Assembly (NCBI GenBank): GCA_041494885.1
Contig: JBGQBO010000008.1
Coordinates: 62,001 to 126,000, forward strand
DNA from: JAIQFV01 sp041494885
Lineage (GTDB): Bacteria > Acidobacteriota > Terriglobia > JAIQFV01
Reading direction: 5' to 3'
DNA: 64,000 bases
The notes beneath the pieces were generated by a model. That model was not told the DNA's origin. It worked only from the letters and a program-made list of their open reading frames with translations, and searched no databases. Positions within the stretch are counted from its first letter, which is position 1; the number at the start of each line of letters is the position of its first letter. Below, one piece after another: positions 9,963 to 19,929 of this stretch. A program made the position numbers and the translations under genes.

Positions 9963-10727
9963 TCAAGCATTCAACTCATAAATGATGCGAAGACCCTCCA
10001 GAATCAAATCGGGTTCCAAATAATCAATGGCGGGGGTGCCCTTGGCGATCATCTCCGCCTGACCTCCTGTGGCCACGACCTTTGGGGCGCCTCCTAATTC
10101 CTTCTTCATCCGCGTGATAATTCCTTCTACCAGTCCGACATAACCATAAAAAAGGCCTGACTGCATCGATCCCACGGTGCTGGTGCCAATGACCTTGCGG
10201 GTGGGCCGGATATCGACGCGAGGGAGTCGAGCCGCCCGTTCAAAGAGCGCTTCCGACGAAATCACAATCCCCGGAGCAATCACCCCACCCAGGTACTCTG
10301 CTTTCTTGGAAATCGCATCAAAGGTCGTCGCCGTGCCGAAGTCCACCACAATCACCGGCCCGCCATATTTCTTCCAAGCTGCAATCCCGTTTACGATGCG
10401 ATCTGCCCCTACATCGTGTGGCGGATCATATTTCACGGCCAACCCTGTTTTGATCCCCGGCTCGACAAACATTGGCTGCAGGTGAAAATACTGAACCGCC
10501 ATTTGTCTCAGGATGGGATCGAGGGGGGGAACCACCGACGCAATGATGACTCCCGAGATCTTTGCCGTATCAATTTTGGCGAGAGAAAACAGGGTGCGGG
10601 AAAGAATGCCGGACTCATCCACGGTGGCTTCGCGCCGCGTCGACAGACGCCAGTGATTCAACAGCGTTTCCCCGTCATAAACGCCCAGAACCGTATTCGT
10701 GTTCCCGACATCCACCACTAGGATCAT
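9963..10727 (-). CDS. coaX: Type III pantothenate kinase
   Basis: A 254-residue CoaX-type pantothenate kinase, catalysing the ATP-dependent phosphorylation that opens coenzyme A synthesis. It has the ASKHA-fold phosphate loops: N-terminal DVGNTNT and central VDFGTATTFD. It also has the pantothenate-site region PPHDVGADRIVN and a late ATGGQAEMI glycine motif. The length is typical. It follows birA on the same strand by 70 bp, a common pairing (bifunctional BirA/CoaX genes exist), and fits a cofactor-supply operon with acetyl-CoA carboxylase biotinylation. Confidence 0.95.
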   Translation of the reverse strand: MILVVDVGNTNTVLGVYDGETLLNHWRLSTRREATVDESGILSRTLFSLAKIDTAKISGVIIASVVPPLDPILRQMAVQYFHLQPMFVEPGIKTGLAVKYDPPHDVGADRIVNGIAAWKKYGGPVIVVDFGTATTFDAISKKAEYLGGVIAPGIVISSEALFERAARLPRVDIRPTRKVIGTSTVGSMQSGLFYGYVGLVEGIITRMKKELGGAPKVVATGGQAEMIAKGTPAIDYLEPDLILEGLRIIYELNA

Positions 10728-10797
10728 CCCTGTCCTCCCAAATCAGTTCTGAGGGTGCCGCAGGAGTTCTCACGGGGTGGGTTCAGGCATGGAATTC

Positions 10798-11805
10798 TCA
10801 CGAGTCTTCCTTCGGCTCGCCGACATCCACGACGGTACCGGTATAGACCGTCTCCATCCGTCCATCGTCACGTCGTACCCGGAGGAAACCGTTCTCATCC
10901 AAACCTGTCGTTTCGCCAAAATAAGAACCCCCATTGCTTACCACTTCGACTCTCTTATGGCTGGCGTAAGAAGAAACCTCACTCCAGCGTTTGATGATCC
11001 CGTCTCCCCCGCCTTTCTCGAGTTCACGGCAGAGGGATTCAAGACGTTTGAGCATCTGACCCGTCAATTCAATACGCGACCAGCTTTTTCCGGTCTCCAA
11101 TTTCAAGGACGTGGCCAGGTGAGATAGCTCTTTGGGGAAGGAAGTATGGTTCACGTTCACCCCGATCCCCATCACTACGAATCGAATCCGCCCAACCTCC
11201 GCATTCATTTCGGCGAGGATGCCGCAGAACTTCTTCCCTCCGATCATCAAATCATTGGGCCAGCGGATGTCCACGTTCAGATCCCCCATCCGGCAAACCG
11301 CTTCCCGCACGGCCAGCGCCGCGGCCAGGGTCAACAATGGGGCTTTAGCGGGGGGTACTGTCGGATGAAGGATGACCGAACAATAGATCCCTTTCAAGGG
11401 CTCAGAATGCCACGGGCGGCCCATGCGGCCACGGCCGGACTTCTGTTCCTCGGCAAGGACCACAGTTCCCTCCTCACATCCTGACATCGCGAGTTGAGTG
11501 GCATAATCATTCGTTGAGTCGATGGCCAGGAAATGGTGGATGATTTTCCCAAAAGAACTTGCACCGAGTTCCCGCTGGACAAGCTCGGGTGCCAGAAGGT
11601 CAGGCAGCTTCTTCAGTCGGTACCCCGCGGCCTGAACGCCTTGAATTTCACAACCCAATGCCCGTAAATTTTCGATCCATTGCCAAACCTGCGATCGAGT
11701 GACACTTAATTCCTTGGCTATCTTCTCACCGGACACAACCACCGTGGCGTGGTCGACCATGAGTTTCAGCAGCTTGTCGATCTTTCTAACCGTCGGTTCA
11801 TCCAT
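10798..11805 (-). CDS. birA: Bifunctional biotin--protein ligase / repressor
   Basis: A 335-residue biotin--[acetyl-CoA-carboxylase] ligase. The N-terminal 65 residues form a winged helix (LSVTRSQVWQWIENLRALG), as in BirA proteins that also act as biotin-dependent repressors. The catalytic domain carries the biotin/ATP loop GRGRMGRPWHS (about 125-135), RWPNDLMIGGKKFCGIL and GIGVNVNH. A small C-terminal SH3-like domain ends in GTVVDVGE. The HTH domain suggests it could regulate biotin genes, none of which lie in this window. Confidence 0.95.
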   Translation of the reverse strand: MDEPTVRKIDKLLKLMVDHATVVVSGEKIAKELSVTRSQVWQWIENLRALGCEIQGVQAAGYRLKKLPDLLAPELVQRELGASSFGKIIHHFLAIDSTNDYATQLAMSGCEEGTVVLAEEQKSGRGRMGRPWHSEPLKGIYCSVILHPTVPPAKAPLLTLAAALAVREAVCRMGDLNVDIRWPNDLMIGGKKFCGILAEMNAEVGRIRFVVMGIGVNVNHTSFPKELSHLATSLKLETGKSWSRIELTGQMLKRLESLCRELEKGGGDGIIKRWSEVSSYASHKRVEVVSNGGSYFGETTGLDENGFLRVRRDDGRMETVYTGTVVDVGEPKEDS

Positions 11806-12057
11806 TGGGATTCATTTAAGAGTGCCGGCCAATGCAACCAATCTTGCGCGCCGGAAAGAGGTTGACCTACAGACGAATGAAGGGTGCTTCTCAAGCCCTC
11901 GCTGGGCGGCCGCGAGAACTACGAATAATTCCGATTTGTGGAATCAGGCTCTCTGCCGGAACGATAGGGTCCATGTGCTCCTGTTAACCGGGATCCGGAG
12001 TTATCCGGTCGATTTCCCAGTCGTCCCCGCAGAGACGTGAATGCGACCGGGCGAGCC

Positions 12058-14829
12058 TCAATTCCCCGAAAACGCGCTCAGGTTTTCTTTGATGCGTCTA
12101 CGTTTCGTCTGCAGCTCCTGTTCGCGCGCCCGCCAATCCGCGACGACCGTTTCCGGAGCGCGCTCGAGAAATTTCGGATCGCTGAGTTTACTCTTGATGC
12201 TCTGGAGATCTTTGTCCAGCTTCATGTCTTCGCGAGTCAGCCGCTCAAACTCCTTCTCTCGATTTCCGACCACCGAGGCCGGGATCAGTACGGCAAAATC
12301 CGCTTCGATATGCTTGAGCCCTTTGGCAACCGTGACGTCGCCGGTCGAGAGCTCGATCGTTTCCAGTCCCGCCAGCATCCGAAGTTGGGGTTCAAACGGA
12401 CGCAGCACTTCAGTCTGGCGGGCGTCAACCAGGTAGACGTGGGCCGGGATCCGTTGAGAGGGACCGATTTCGTTCTCCGCCCGCAGGCTCCGAATGCCCG
12501 TGACGACGCCCTGAAGCAACTGCACGACCTTTTCGGTCTCCTGGTCCGCATACCTTTTGCTCAAATTCGCAGGGAATCGCGCCACACAGATGGAACCCCG
12601 CGCCACCGGCAGCTGTTGCCACAACTCCTCGGTAATGAACGGCATGAACGGATGGAGCAGTCTCAGCGCATAATCGAACACCGCCACCAGCGATCGCGTC
12701 TGGACTGCCCGGGATTCCCGCGGAACATGGGGATCGGTCAGAGCGGGCTTCACGAACTCGAGGTACCAGTCACACAATTCGTGCCAGAAAAACTGGTAGA
12801 CGACATGGGCGGCCTCGTGGAACCTGAATTCCTCCAAGGCACGATTGACTTCGTCAGTGACCGAAGCCAACCGAGAGCGAATCCACCGATCGAAAACCGT
12901 GTTCGCGCAGTCCAGATCTTCGTCCGGATGATATTCGATAGGGTCTTCCGGAAGGTTGATCAGAACAAACCGTGCGGCATTCCATATCTTGTTTGCGAAG
13001 GCGCGATACCCTTCCATGCGCTCCTTGGACAAGGCAATATCACTTCCCGGAGCGGACATCGCGGCCAGGGTGAAACGCACCGCATCGGTCCCGTATTGCT
13101 CCGTCACCTCGAGGGGGTCGATCACGTTCTTCTTGGATTTCGACATCTTCTGCCCTTCGGCGTCGCGAACCAGCACATTGAAGTACACGGTGTGAAAGGG
13201 GATGGAGGCTTTCCACTCCCGCGGACCCCAATCCAGGTAACTCTTTATATCGGGGTTGCCGGCGCGCAAGGATTCGTGTCCCATGAACCGAAGTCCACTC
13301 ATAATCATCCGTGCGACCCAGAAGAAAATGATGTCGGCGGCCGTAATCATCGTGGTGGTGGGATAGAACTTCTGAAGATCCTCGGTCGCTTCGGGCCACC
13401 CCAGCGTCGAAAACGGCCAGAGTTGTGAGGAGAACCAGGTATCCAACACATCCGGATCCTGACGGAGCTGATCACTCCCACACTTTTCGCACCGGGTGGG
13501 CTCTGCGACCAGGGCCACCGCGTCATTACAATTCCCACAGTACCACACCGGGATGCGATGGCCCCACCAAAGCTGCCGCGAAATGCACCAATCGCGGATG
13601 TTCGTCATCCATTCCCGGTACACATTGATCTTGCTGGAAGGCACAAACCGGATATAGCCTTCTTCGACGGCCCGGAGCGCCGGGGCCGCGAGATTCTTCG
13701 CCGGATCGGGATCGCTCATTTTCATAAACCACTGTGTGGAAATCAGAGGCTCCACGACCGTTCCACAGCGATCACACTTGCCCACATTGTGGAGATGAAT
13801 CTTCTCCTCGAGCAGCAAACCCTGTGTCTTCAGGTCTTCGAGGACCTCCTTGCGCGCGACGAACCGATCCAGCCCATTGTATCGGCCGGCATTGATGATC
13901 CGTCCTTGTTCGTCGAGAATCGAAATCTGGGGCAAGTGGTTCTTCATGCCTACTTCAAAATCGTTTGGATCGTGCGCCGGCGTGACCTTGACAATCCCGG
14001 TTCCAAACTCAGGATCAACGCGCTCGTCTTCAACAATTGGAATCTCCCGTTGCATTAGCGGCAAGACCGCCATCCGACCCTTCAAGTAGAAATACCGCTC
14101 GTCGCGGGGATGAATTGCCAGGGCCGTGTCCCCCAGCATGGTCTCCGGACGGGTAGTCGCCACGGTCACAAACTCTTCGCCCCCTCCGCCGGCTCCGGGG
14201 ACCTTCAGCGGGTATTTAATCGTCCATAATTTTCCATTCCGTTCCTCGAATTTCACCTCGAGATCGGACAGAGCTGTCGTGCATCTTGGACACCAATTAA
14301 TCATCCGCTTGGCCCGGTAAATCAACCCTTCATTGAAAAGCCGAACGAACACCTCTCTAACCGCCCGGGAAAGTCCTTCGTCCAAGGTGAATCTTTCCCG
14401 CGTCCAGTCCAAGGATGCCCCCAGCCGGCGCATCTGTTTCAGGATGATGCCCCCATTTTTTTCCTTCCACTGCCAGACGCGCTTGACAAATTCTTCTCGA
14501 CCCAAGTCATGCCGCGTGAGGTGCTCTTCCTCCATGAGCTGCCGCTCCACGACGTTTTGAGTGGCAATACCCGCATGATCCATCCCGGGAAGCCACAGCA
14601 CATTGTCGCCGCTCATCCGTCGCCAACGGGCCACAATGTCAGGGAGCGTGCACACCAACATATGCCCCATGTGTAAGGTTCCCGTGACATTGGGGGGTGG
14701 AATGACCATGACATAGGAGGGTTTGGGCGAGCGGACGTCAGCCACGAAATACCCATTGGTCTCCCAATACGGGTACCATTTCTCTTCCGCCCCCCTGGGG
14801 TCATACACTTTCGGGATTTCACGTTTCAT
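12058..14829 (-). CDS. valS: Valyl-tRNA synthetase
   Basis: A 923-residue class I aminoacyl-tRNA synthetase charging tRNA-Val. It shows the HIGH-type motif in PPPNVTGTLHMGHML (about 43-57), an editing (CP1) domain in the first half, and the KMSKS loop in QKMSKSKKNVIDP (about 530). The anticodon-binding domain follows, and the protein ends in a ValS-type coiled-coil arm rich in Lys, Arg and Glu (EKEFERLTREDMKLDKDLQ). Length and domain order are normal. It is separated from birA by about 250 bp in which I see no gene. Confidence 0.96.
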   Translation of the reverse strand: MKREIPKVYDPRGAEEKWYPYWETNGYFVADVRSPKPSYVMVIPPPNVTGTLHMGHMLVCTLPDIVARWRRMSGDNVLWLPGMDHAGIATQNVVERQLMEEEHLTRHDLGREEFVKRVWQWKEKNGGIILKQMRRLGASLDWTRERFTLDEGLSRAVREVFVRLFNEGLIYRAKRMINWCPRCTTALSDLEVKFEERNGKLWTIKYPLKVPGAGGGGEEFVTVATTRPETMLGDTALAIHPRDERYFYLKGRMAVLPLMQREIPIVEDERVDPEFGTGIVKVTPAHDPNDFEVGMKNHLPQISILDEQGRIINAGRYNGLDRFVARKEVLEDLKTQGLLLEEKIHLHNVGKCDRCGTVVEPLISTQWFMKMSDPDPAKNLAAPALRAVEEGYIRFVPSSKINVYREWMTNIRDWCISRQLWWGHRIPVWYCGNCNDAVALVAEPTRCEKCGSDQLRQDPDVLDTWFSSQLWPFSTLGWPEATEDLQKFYPTTTMITAADIIFFWVARMIMSGLRFMGHESLRAGNPDIKSYLDWGPREWKASIPFHTVYFNVLVRDAEGQKMSKSKKNVIDPLEVTEQYGTDAVRFTLAAMSAPGSDIALSKERMEGYRAFANKIWNAARFVLINLPEDPIEYHPDEDLDCANTVFDRWIRSRLASVTDEVNRALEEFRFHEAAHVVYQFFWHELCDWYLEFVKPALTDPHVPRESRAVQTRSLVAVFDYALRLLHPFMPFITEELWQQLPVARGSICVARFPANLSKRYADQETEKVVQLLQGVVTGIRSLRAENEIGPSQRIPAHVYLVDARQTEVLRPFEPQLRMLAGLETIELSTGDVTVAKGLKHIEADFAVLIPASVVGNREKEFERLTREDMKLDKDLQSIKSKLSDPKFLERAPETVVADWRAREQELQTKRRRIKENLSAFSGN

Positions 14830-15095
14830 TTCCAGGAACGTCCTTCGAAGGATTTTTCAAGTGGCTTTGAAAACAAGCGATTATAGCATGAATCAAAATC
14901 CACCACGGCCGGCAGCGGCAAAAACTCCACACCCTGCGAGGGGAAGCTTGTCGTTTGAGATGAGGTATAGGACGGGTGGAAACGGAGGGTCGTTGGCTCG
15001 ACTTCCAGGTCGCCAGGATTAGAAGGCAAGGAGATGGGCTTTCGACATCCAAAACTCTTGGGGACCGAAGCCACGAGAGGTCTGTGAGTGATGCC

Positions 15096-16754
15096 TTATT
15101 TCTTCTCCAGAATGTTCTTTCGAAGAAGTGTCTCCGCAATCTCGGGGACGACCTCCCAGGCGATTTCTTCGACAACTCGCGATGACATTCTTTCTATGAC
15201 CCGCTGCACTATTGCATCAATCATTTCCTGGGAAACCTCACCTCGAGTGACCGGAGGTGTTATGGCTCCCGGAAACTCGACATACTCCTGCGAAGCAGGC
15301 AAATGAATCTCTGCGGGCTCCTGGGGCACGGAAACAAGCACCTCCGCGACCTCCGGCGCCGCGATCACGGGGATCGCAGCGGGTTCCACAGAAGGAGGAG
15401 GTGTAAGGGTCTCTTCTGGCAGGGCAAGCGGAGCGGGCGGCCCCATGACCTCCTCGGGTATCGACAGAGGGCTCTCCATGGGTGGGGGTTCCATGGAAAG
15501 CGGTTCAATAAGTGGTTCTTCGGTCAATGGCGGCAGCACGTCGGGGGCGTGGCGCACCAGTTCGCGTTGAAACTCTCTGAATTCATCCGTGAGCACTGGG
15601 CCCGATTCCTCGGGTTCGATCCCTGAAAATGCTTCTGCATCCATGATGCCCGGAGCGGGCGTTTCTGCTGCAAACCCGGACACCGGCGCCGTGAAGGAAG
15701 CCGTCGGTAGTTCCCGGGTTCCCGCCGATCCTTCCGCAACAAGAGACGTTGGTTCCAGTAAGGGTTCCTGCGCGGCATTCGCCTCCAGGGGTGTTCGGAT
15801 AGGAGACTCCGCGACAATCTCACTCAGGGTTGCAGGTCTATGTTCGGCGCTTGCCTCTTGTACTGTAAAGGGCTCCGGCTCCTTTGCCGGCTCGGCCGTG
15901 AGAAATGCGGGCTCCTCCGTTATTACCGGGCCTGACTGTTCAATGGGTTCTTGTTCCAATGCCGTGGTGGTCTCATTTACAGGGAGCTCGAACCTTGGGG
16001 ACGATGGGACCGGCTCGGGCTCTGAAACCAGTGGCTGCGTGTTCAGAAGGCTAACCTCTACCGCGGGCTGATGCACGTGCGAGATCTCGAGAGGAGCTTC
16101 AGTCTCTTCAATGAAGGTTGAAAACGCCGGCAGGGGTCGGGCTTCTTCGAAAGGAACACCAGCCGTCGATACCGGCGGTTCTTCCCGAGGTATTGTCGGG
16201 GGTGGCGGCAAAAATGGCTCATCCACAATCGGTCGCGTGACTGCGCGACTGAAATCGGTCGGTGGAGTCAACGGGATAACTTGAGTTTGTTCCGCATGCC
16301 AGTGAGTTGGTACAGATGGGGGCGCAGGGGTTGTCTCCTCAGGCGTTTCAGGCCAGGACGTTAGCTTTACGTTCTTTTCAGCGGGCTCGAGCGTTACGTA
16401 TTTTCGGATGGTTTCCACTAGCATCTGGGGGGCAAACGGTTTCTTCAAGTGATCATCTGCCTGCACTCGAGCCGCTTCTTTTTCGTCGAACGGTTCAAAC
16501 GCCCCGACTAGCAGGATGACAGGGACAGACGCCATTTCCGGCTGCTGCTTGACATACTCGCAGACTTCGTAGCCGTTTTTGCCTGGCATAAAGATATCCG
16601 CGAGAATAAGGTCCGGTAAAATCTCATGCATTTTCCGAATCGCGGCATCCCCGTTTCCAACCAGGGTCAGCTCAACCGGCTCGTGCTCAAAGGTCTGATG
16701 GACGATTTTTTGAATTGTGATGCTATCGTCGGCAAGAAGGATTTTTGTAGGCAT
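15096..16754 (-). CDS. Receiver-domain response regulator with long Pro/Glu-rich tail
   Basis: A 552-residue protein. Residues 1-120 are a CheY-like receiver: acidic pair in LLADDS, phospho-acceptor Asp in LILADIFMPG (about 52), and conserved Lys in LKKPF. About 370 residues of low-complexity Pro/Glu/Ala/Thr-rich sequence follow, probably disordered. The last 50 residues are a short amphipathic helical region (MIDAIVQRVIERMSSRVVEEIAWEVV) of the kind seen at the end of some receiver proteins in delta-proteobacteria and acidobacteria. There is no DNA-binding or enzymatic output domain, so signalling is presumably by protein contact. It sits 99 bp downstream of the BamD-like gene on the same strand. 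Confidence 0.85.
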   Translation of the reverse strand: MPTKILLADDSITIQKIVHQTFEHEPVELTLVGNGDAAIRKMHEILPDLILADIFMPGKNGYEVCEYVKQQPEMASVPVILLVGAFEPFDEKEAARVQADDHLKKPFAPQMLVETIRKYVTLEPAEKNVKLTSWPETPEETTPAPPSVPTHWHAEQTQVIPLTPPTDFSRAVTRPIVDEPFLPPPPTIPREEPPVSTAGVPFEEARPLPAFSTFIEETEAPLEISHVHQPAVEVSLLNTQPLVSEPEPVPSSPRFELPVNETTTALEQEPIEQSGPVITEEPAFLTAEPAKEPEPFTVQEASAEHRPATLSEIVAESPIRTPLEANAAQEPLLEPTSLVAEGSAGTRELPTASFTAPVSGFAAETPAPGIMDAEAFSGIEPEESGPVLTDEFREFQRELVRHAPDVLPPLTEEPLIEPLSMEPPPMESPLSIPEEVMGPPAPLALPEETLTPPPSVEPAAIPVIAAPEVAEVLVSVPQEPAEIHLPASQEYVEFPGAITPPVTRGEVSQEMIDAIVQRVIERMSSRVVEEIAWEVVPEIAETLLRKNILEKK

Positions 16755-16853
16755 TGAGAAGTCTTCTTTCTGGCTGGGCGCCTCCCTAATGCGTCTTTGG
16801 CGATTGGACGCATGCTTTGCCCCAAGACTCCCCCGATAATAAACGGAAGAAGC

Positions 16854-18107
16854 TTAAAACCTCAAGATTTTCTTTCTCAGGCTCTTCTTTTTTTTCTTGG
16901 ACGTCGACTTTGAAGCTTCAGAGGACGAGGTTTTGTCGTCGCTCACTCCTGTTTTACTGTCGGTGGGGGGTGGTGCTGAAGCCGCAGGTTGACTTGAATC
17001 CTTGTCGGTCGACGGAGGAGGAGTTGGTGCACTGCTATCAGGGTTGGCGGCTGACTTGGAACTGGGAGGAGAACTCGAGACCCGACCTACCGAGATTTCG
17101 GCAGACGCACCTCCGGCTCCCGGCTCGGGGGAAGGTGGCGGCTGCTTGGAGGCCGTTTCTGTCGGCAGGGGAGGCATGGGCGAAGGAGTGGTCCGGGCTG
17201 TACTGACGTCCGGGCTCTTCCTCAACATTCCCGAAACACGGCCCATCATCCCCTTATGGGCCCGGTTGGCTTCCTCTTGCTGGGCGACCACGACGGCCTT
17301 GGGATCGGTGGCGGGAATCGGCATGTTCAGATCCGCAAGGCGCTCTTTGGACTTGTCAAAATACTCACTGGTCGGAAAAAACTGGACGATTTTCGCGAAG
17401 GTGTCCGCGGCGCCGCGGTCATTATTGGAACGCTCGTAAGACTCCGCCAGCAACCAGAGGGCCCTATCCTGTCCGCTGTAGTCCGGGTACTTTTGCAGGG
17501 TTTCCTTGAAACGGTCCACTGCGGCCCGGTAGGAATGTCGCAGATAATACTGCCGCCCCACCTGGAAATTCCCTTCTGCCAACACCTCCTGCACTTCACG
17601 CAATTTTTGTTGCGCTTCAGGGGCATACTGGCTCTTGGGATACTGGGCCAGCATGAACTTGAACTCCTCTTCCGCAGCCCTTGCCTGGGTGCGATCGCGA
17701 TCCGGCTTTTCCATTTGTCGATAGTTGGTCATCGCGGCCTTCATTTGCGCTTCGGCCGCGTCCGGGTCGGTGGGGAAAAAAGTCCTGAAATCCATGTATT
17801 CAGCCTTCGCCTGCACCAATCCGGTCGTCCCTCCCTGCTTGTAAAACGAATCGGCAATCTGAAGCTTTGCTTTAGAGAGATATTCACTGTCCGGGTAAGT
17901 GTTGATCAGGGTTTGCAGGGTCAGGCGACCCACGTCGTAATGTCCTTTCCCGATTTCCGCCACCCCCCGCTCAAAGAGGATCTTGTCCGGTTCTGTTTCA
18001 GTGGTGGGTGCCACGGCGGCGGACTTCTTATGGCCGAAAAACAAGCAGCCGTAAAGTGAGCCGATCAAGACTCCGATTGCCACTCCCATCGCCCATCGTT
18101 TCAACAT
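16854..18107 (-). CDS. BamD/YfiO-like outer membrane assembly lipoprotein with TPRs
   Basis: A 417-residue lipoprotein. The start at 18107 is preferred over the upstream in-frame ATG because AAGGAGAAGG lies about 9 nt before it. The signal peptide ends in a lipobox-like LYGC. Residues about 40-260 form tetratricopeptide-type repeats as in BamD (LFERGVAEIGKGHYDVGRLTLQTLINTYPDSEYLSKAKL). The last 130 residues are a Pro/Ser/Thr-rich linker ending in a very basic Lys-rich tail, which BamD lacks. A role in outer-membrane protein insertion is inferred from the family. The extension may touch peptidoglycan or nucleic acid, but that is speculation. It follows rpe closely. Confidence 0.8.
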   Translation of the reverse strand: MLKRWAMGVAIGVLIGSLYGCLFFGHKKSAAVAPTTETEPDKILFERGVAEIGKGHYDVGRLTLQTLINTYPDSEYLSKAKLQIADSFYKQGGTTGLVQAKAEYMDFRTFFPTDPDAAEAQMKAAMTNYRQMEKPDRDRTQARAAEEEFKFMLAQYPKSQYAPEAQQKLREVQEVLAEGNFQVGRQYYLRHSYRAAVDRFKETLQKYPDYSGQDRALWLLAESYERSNNDRGAADTFAKIVQFFPTSEYFDKSKERLADLNMPIPATDPKAVVVAQQEEANRAHKGMMGRVSGMLRKSPDVSTARTTPSPMPPLPTETASKQPPPSPEPGAGGASAEISVGRVSSSPPSSKSAANPDSSAPTPPPSTDKDSSQPAASAPPPTDSKTGVSDDKTSSSEASKSTSKKKKKSLRKKILRF

Positions 18108-18144
18108 ACCAATCCTTCTCCTTCCCATCCATCAGATGGTCATT

Positions 18145-18846
18145 TCAAGATTCAAACCGAGCGGCGGATCCCACACTCGATTCCCCTTCGAACTGGCGGG
18201 CTATGCGGAGCAGTTCGCGAAGCGCTTCTGCCGGGTCCTCAGCATGGAAGATGTGTGAGCCGACCACGATCATCTCAGCCCCGGCCTCAAGCACTTCCCG
18301 GAGATTCCCGCTCTCAACTCCGCCATCCACCTCAATGCGGCAATCCACCTCAGCTTCCTCAATCATTTCTTTCAGACGCGCGATCTTGTCGAGACTGTAC
18401 TCAATAAACTTTTGCCCGCCGAATCCGGGATTTACGGACATGATAAGCACATGATCAACGCTCTCGAGGATCTCTTCGACCATCGTCAGCGGCGTCCCCG
18501 GGTTCAGTACGACTCCTGCGTTGCGGTCCTCATTCTTGATAAACTGGATCGCACGGTCCAGATGAACTGTAGATTCAACCTGGATGGAGATCGAATCAGC
18601 CCCCGCATCGATGAAATTCCGCAGATAGCGTTCGGGCTCCGTAATCATAAGATGCACATCGAGGGGCAATGAGGTTGCCTTGCGGATGCACTCGATCACG
18701 GGCGGTCCAAGGGTGATGTTGGGGACAAAGTGGCCATCCATCACGTCGATGTGCAGCATCGTTGCTCCCGCTTCCTCAACGGTGCGTATCTCGTCGGCCA
18801 GATGGGTGAAATCTGCGGACAGGATAGAGGGTAGGATTTCAATCAT
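18145..18846 (-). CDS. rpe: Ribulose-phosphate 3-epimerase
   Basis: A 233-residue TIM-barrel enzyme interconverting ribulose 5-phosphate and xylulose 5-phosphate in the pentose phosphate pathway. It is recognisable from the start ILPSILSADF, the metal-binding HIDVMDGHFVPN and DVHLMI, the loop MSVNPGFGGQKF, and the late IEVDGGV. The length is typical. It lies between the PASTA protein gene (15 bp upstream) and the BamD-like gene (about 40 bp downstream), so these are probably one transcript. Confidence 0.96.
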   Translation of the reverse strand: MIEILPSILSADFTHLADEIRTVEEAGATMLHIDVMDGHFVPNITLGPPVIECIRKATSLPLDVHLMITEPERYLRNFIDAGADSISIQVESTVHLDRAIQFIKNEDRNAGVVLNPGTPLTMVEEILESVDHVLIMSVNPGFGGQKFIEYSLDKIARLKEMIEEAEVDCRIEVDGGVESGNLREVLEAGAEMIVVGSHIFHAEDPAEALRELLRIARQFEGESSVGSAARFES

Positions 18847-18861
18847 TGGTTTTCTGAAGGT

Positions 18862-19587
18862 CTATTTCGACACCGTAAATGCAATCGAGGCGCCTGGGAC
18901 AACCTTGCTTCCCGCAGGCGGCTGCTGGGCAATAACCAGGCCGCTGGCAACATCAGGGTAGTTCTGAAGATTCACGGCCCCACGAACAAATCCTTCGCCG
19001 GTAACGATCTCGGAAGCCTGTCTGAAATCCATCCCGATAAAATCGGGCACGAGGTAGGCTTCGATCCCCGCCCCGCGCGACAACAAGACATCCACCGTCG
19101 GACTCAAAACCTCCTTGGAATCGGCCGGAGGTTCCTGGCACAGCACGCGATCCTTCTCCACCGCCGTCGAGCTCACCGAGGCGACAAATCCTAGTGTCAA
19201 TCCCTGCCTCACCAGCTTGATCCGCGCCGCCCGCAGGGTTCCATCAACCAGATCAGGAATGGGGACTCTGCGCCTCCCCAAGCTTAAAACGACACTCACT
19301 TTGCTGCGTGTCTTCACCTCGGCCCCGACAGGGGGATCCTGCGATACAATCACGCCCGCCGCTTGAGCATCATTATAAACTTTTGACTCCACTTTCAATA
19401 GCAGTTTGCTCGCGGCTAGCCTCGCTTCTCCCTGAGGCTGATCCAGCCCCACCACCTGGGGGACTCGGACGACCTGACCGCGGATCGCAAACCGCATCGC
19501 CGTCAGTGCGCTCAGAAACGCTACGCTCACCAGAATAAACACGGTGAGAAGCGTCCGACCAATGACTTTCAACTTCTCTACAAGCAT
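18862..19587 (-). CDS. Membrane-anchored PASTA-domain protein
   Basis: A 241-residue protein with one N-terminal membrane helix (about 12-33) and three successive PASTA domains (about 38-103, 104-172, 173-241). Each PASTA domain opens with a VPQVVGL/VPDFIGM-type strand and ends in a QxPPAGSKV-type turn. PASTA domains bind muropeptides or beta-lactam-like ligands and normally decorate Ser/Thr kinases or penicillin-binding proteins. Here there is no catalytic domain, so it is a free-standing extracytoplasmic sensor or scaffold. It is the first gene of the rpe/BamD-like cluster. Confidence 0.88.
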   Translation of the reverse strand: MLVEKLKVIGRTLLTVFILVSVAFLSALTAMRFAIRGQVVRVPQVVGLDQPQGEARLAASKLLLKVESKVYNDAQAAGVIVSQDPPVGAEVKTRSKVSVVLSLGRRRVPIPDLVDGTLRAARIKLVRQGLTLGFVASVSSTAVEKDRVLCQEPPADSKEVLSPTVDVLLSRGAGIEAYLVPDFIGMDFRQASEIVTGEGFVRGAVNLQNYPDVASGLVIAQQPPAGSKVVPGASIAFTVSK

Positions 19588-19693
19588 TTGAAATGCTATT
19601 CTGTTTTCGTGAGGATGGGCTCAACCTTCCCGTTTGCGCTTCGAAATCAAAGTTTATCATAGCGAACTTACGGTCACAAGTGCGATTCCAAAG

Positions 19694-19917
19694 GCAGCTA
19701 TCAGCCTTCAGCAAACAGCCATCAGATTTCAGCAGTCAGCATTCAGCCGTCAGCTTTCAGCAGTCAGCCATCAGCTACAAGAATGAAACTTAGAATTGTG
19801 TCCAGCTTCTCATTTGTCCCTGGCTTTCGAATTGAGGGAACCCATGGAATATGACGTTGAGACCAAAGAGCCAACCACTGACTGCTGAAAGCTGATGGCT
19901 GATGGCTGATTCCTGAT
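19694..19917. repeat. Heptamer-armed inverted-repeat element B
   Basis: The left arm (19694-19777) is twelve contiguous heptamers, mostly TCAGCNN. The right arm (19876-19917) has CTGA recurring exactly every 7 bp. The core is about 98 nt. It fills the divergent gap (19588-19929) between the PASTA gene and fmt. The right arm ends 12 bp before the fmt start codon, so any fmt promoter must lie in the core or the arms. I see nothing else in this gap. Confidence 0.8.
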
Positions 19918-19929
19918 GGTTTCCAAATC

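Noticed and set aside
12037..13428. Long plus-strand frame (463 codons) opposite valS
   Set aside because: Antisense shadow of the synthetase gene; it is rich in Arg/His/Gln with no domain.
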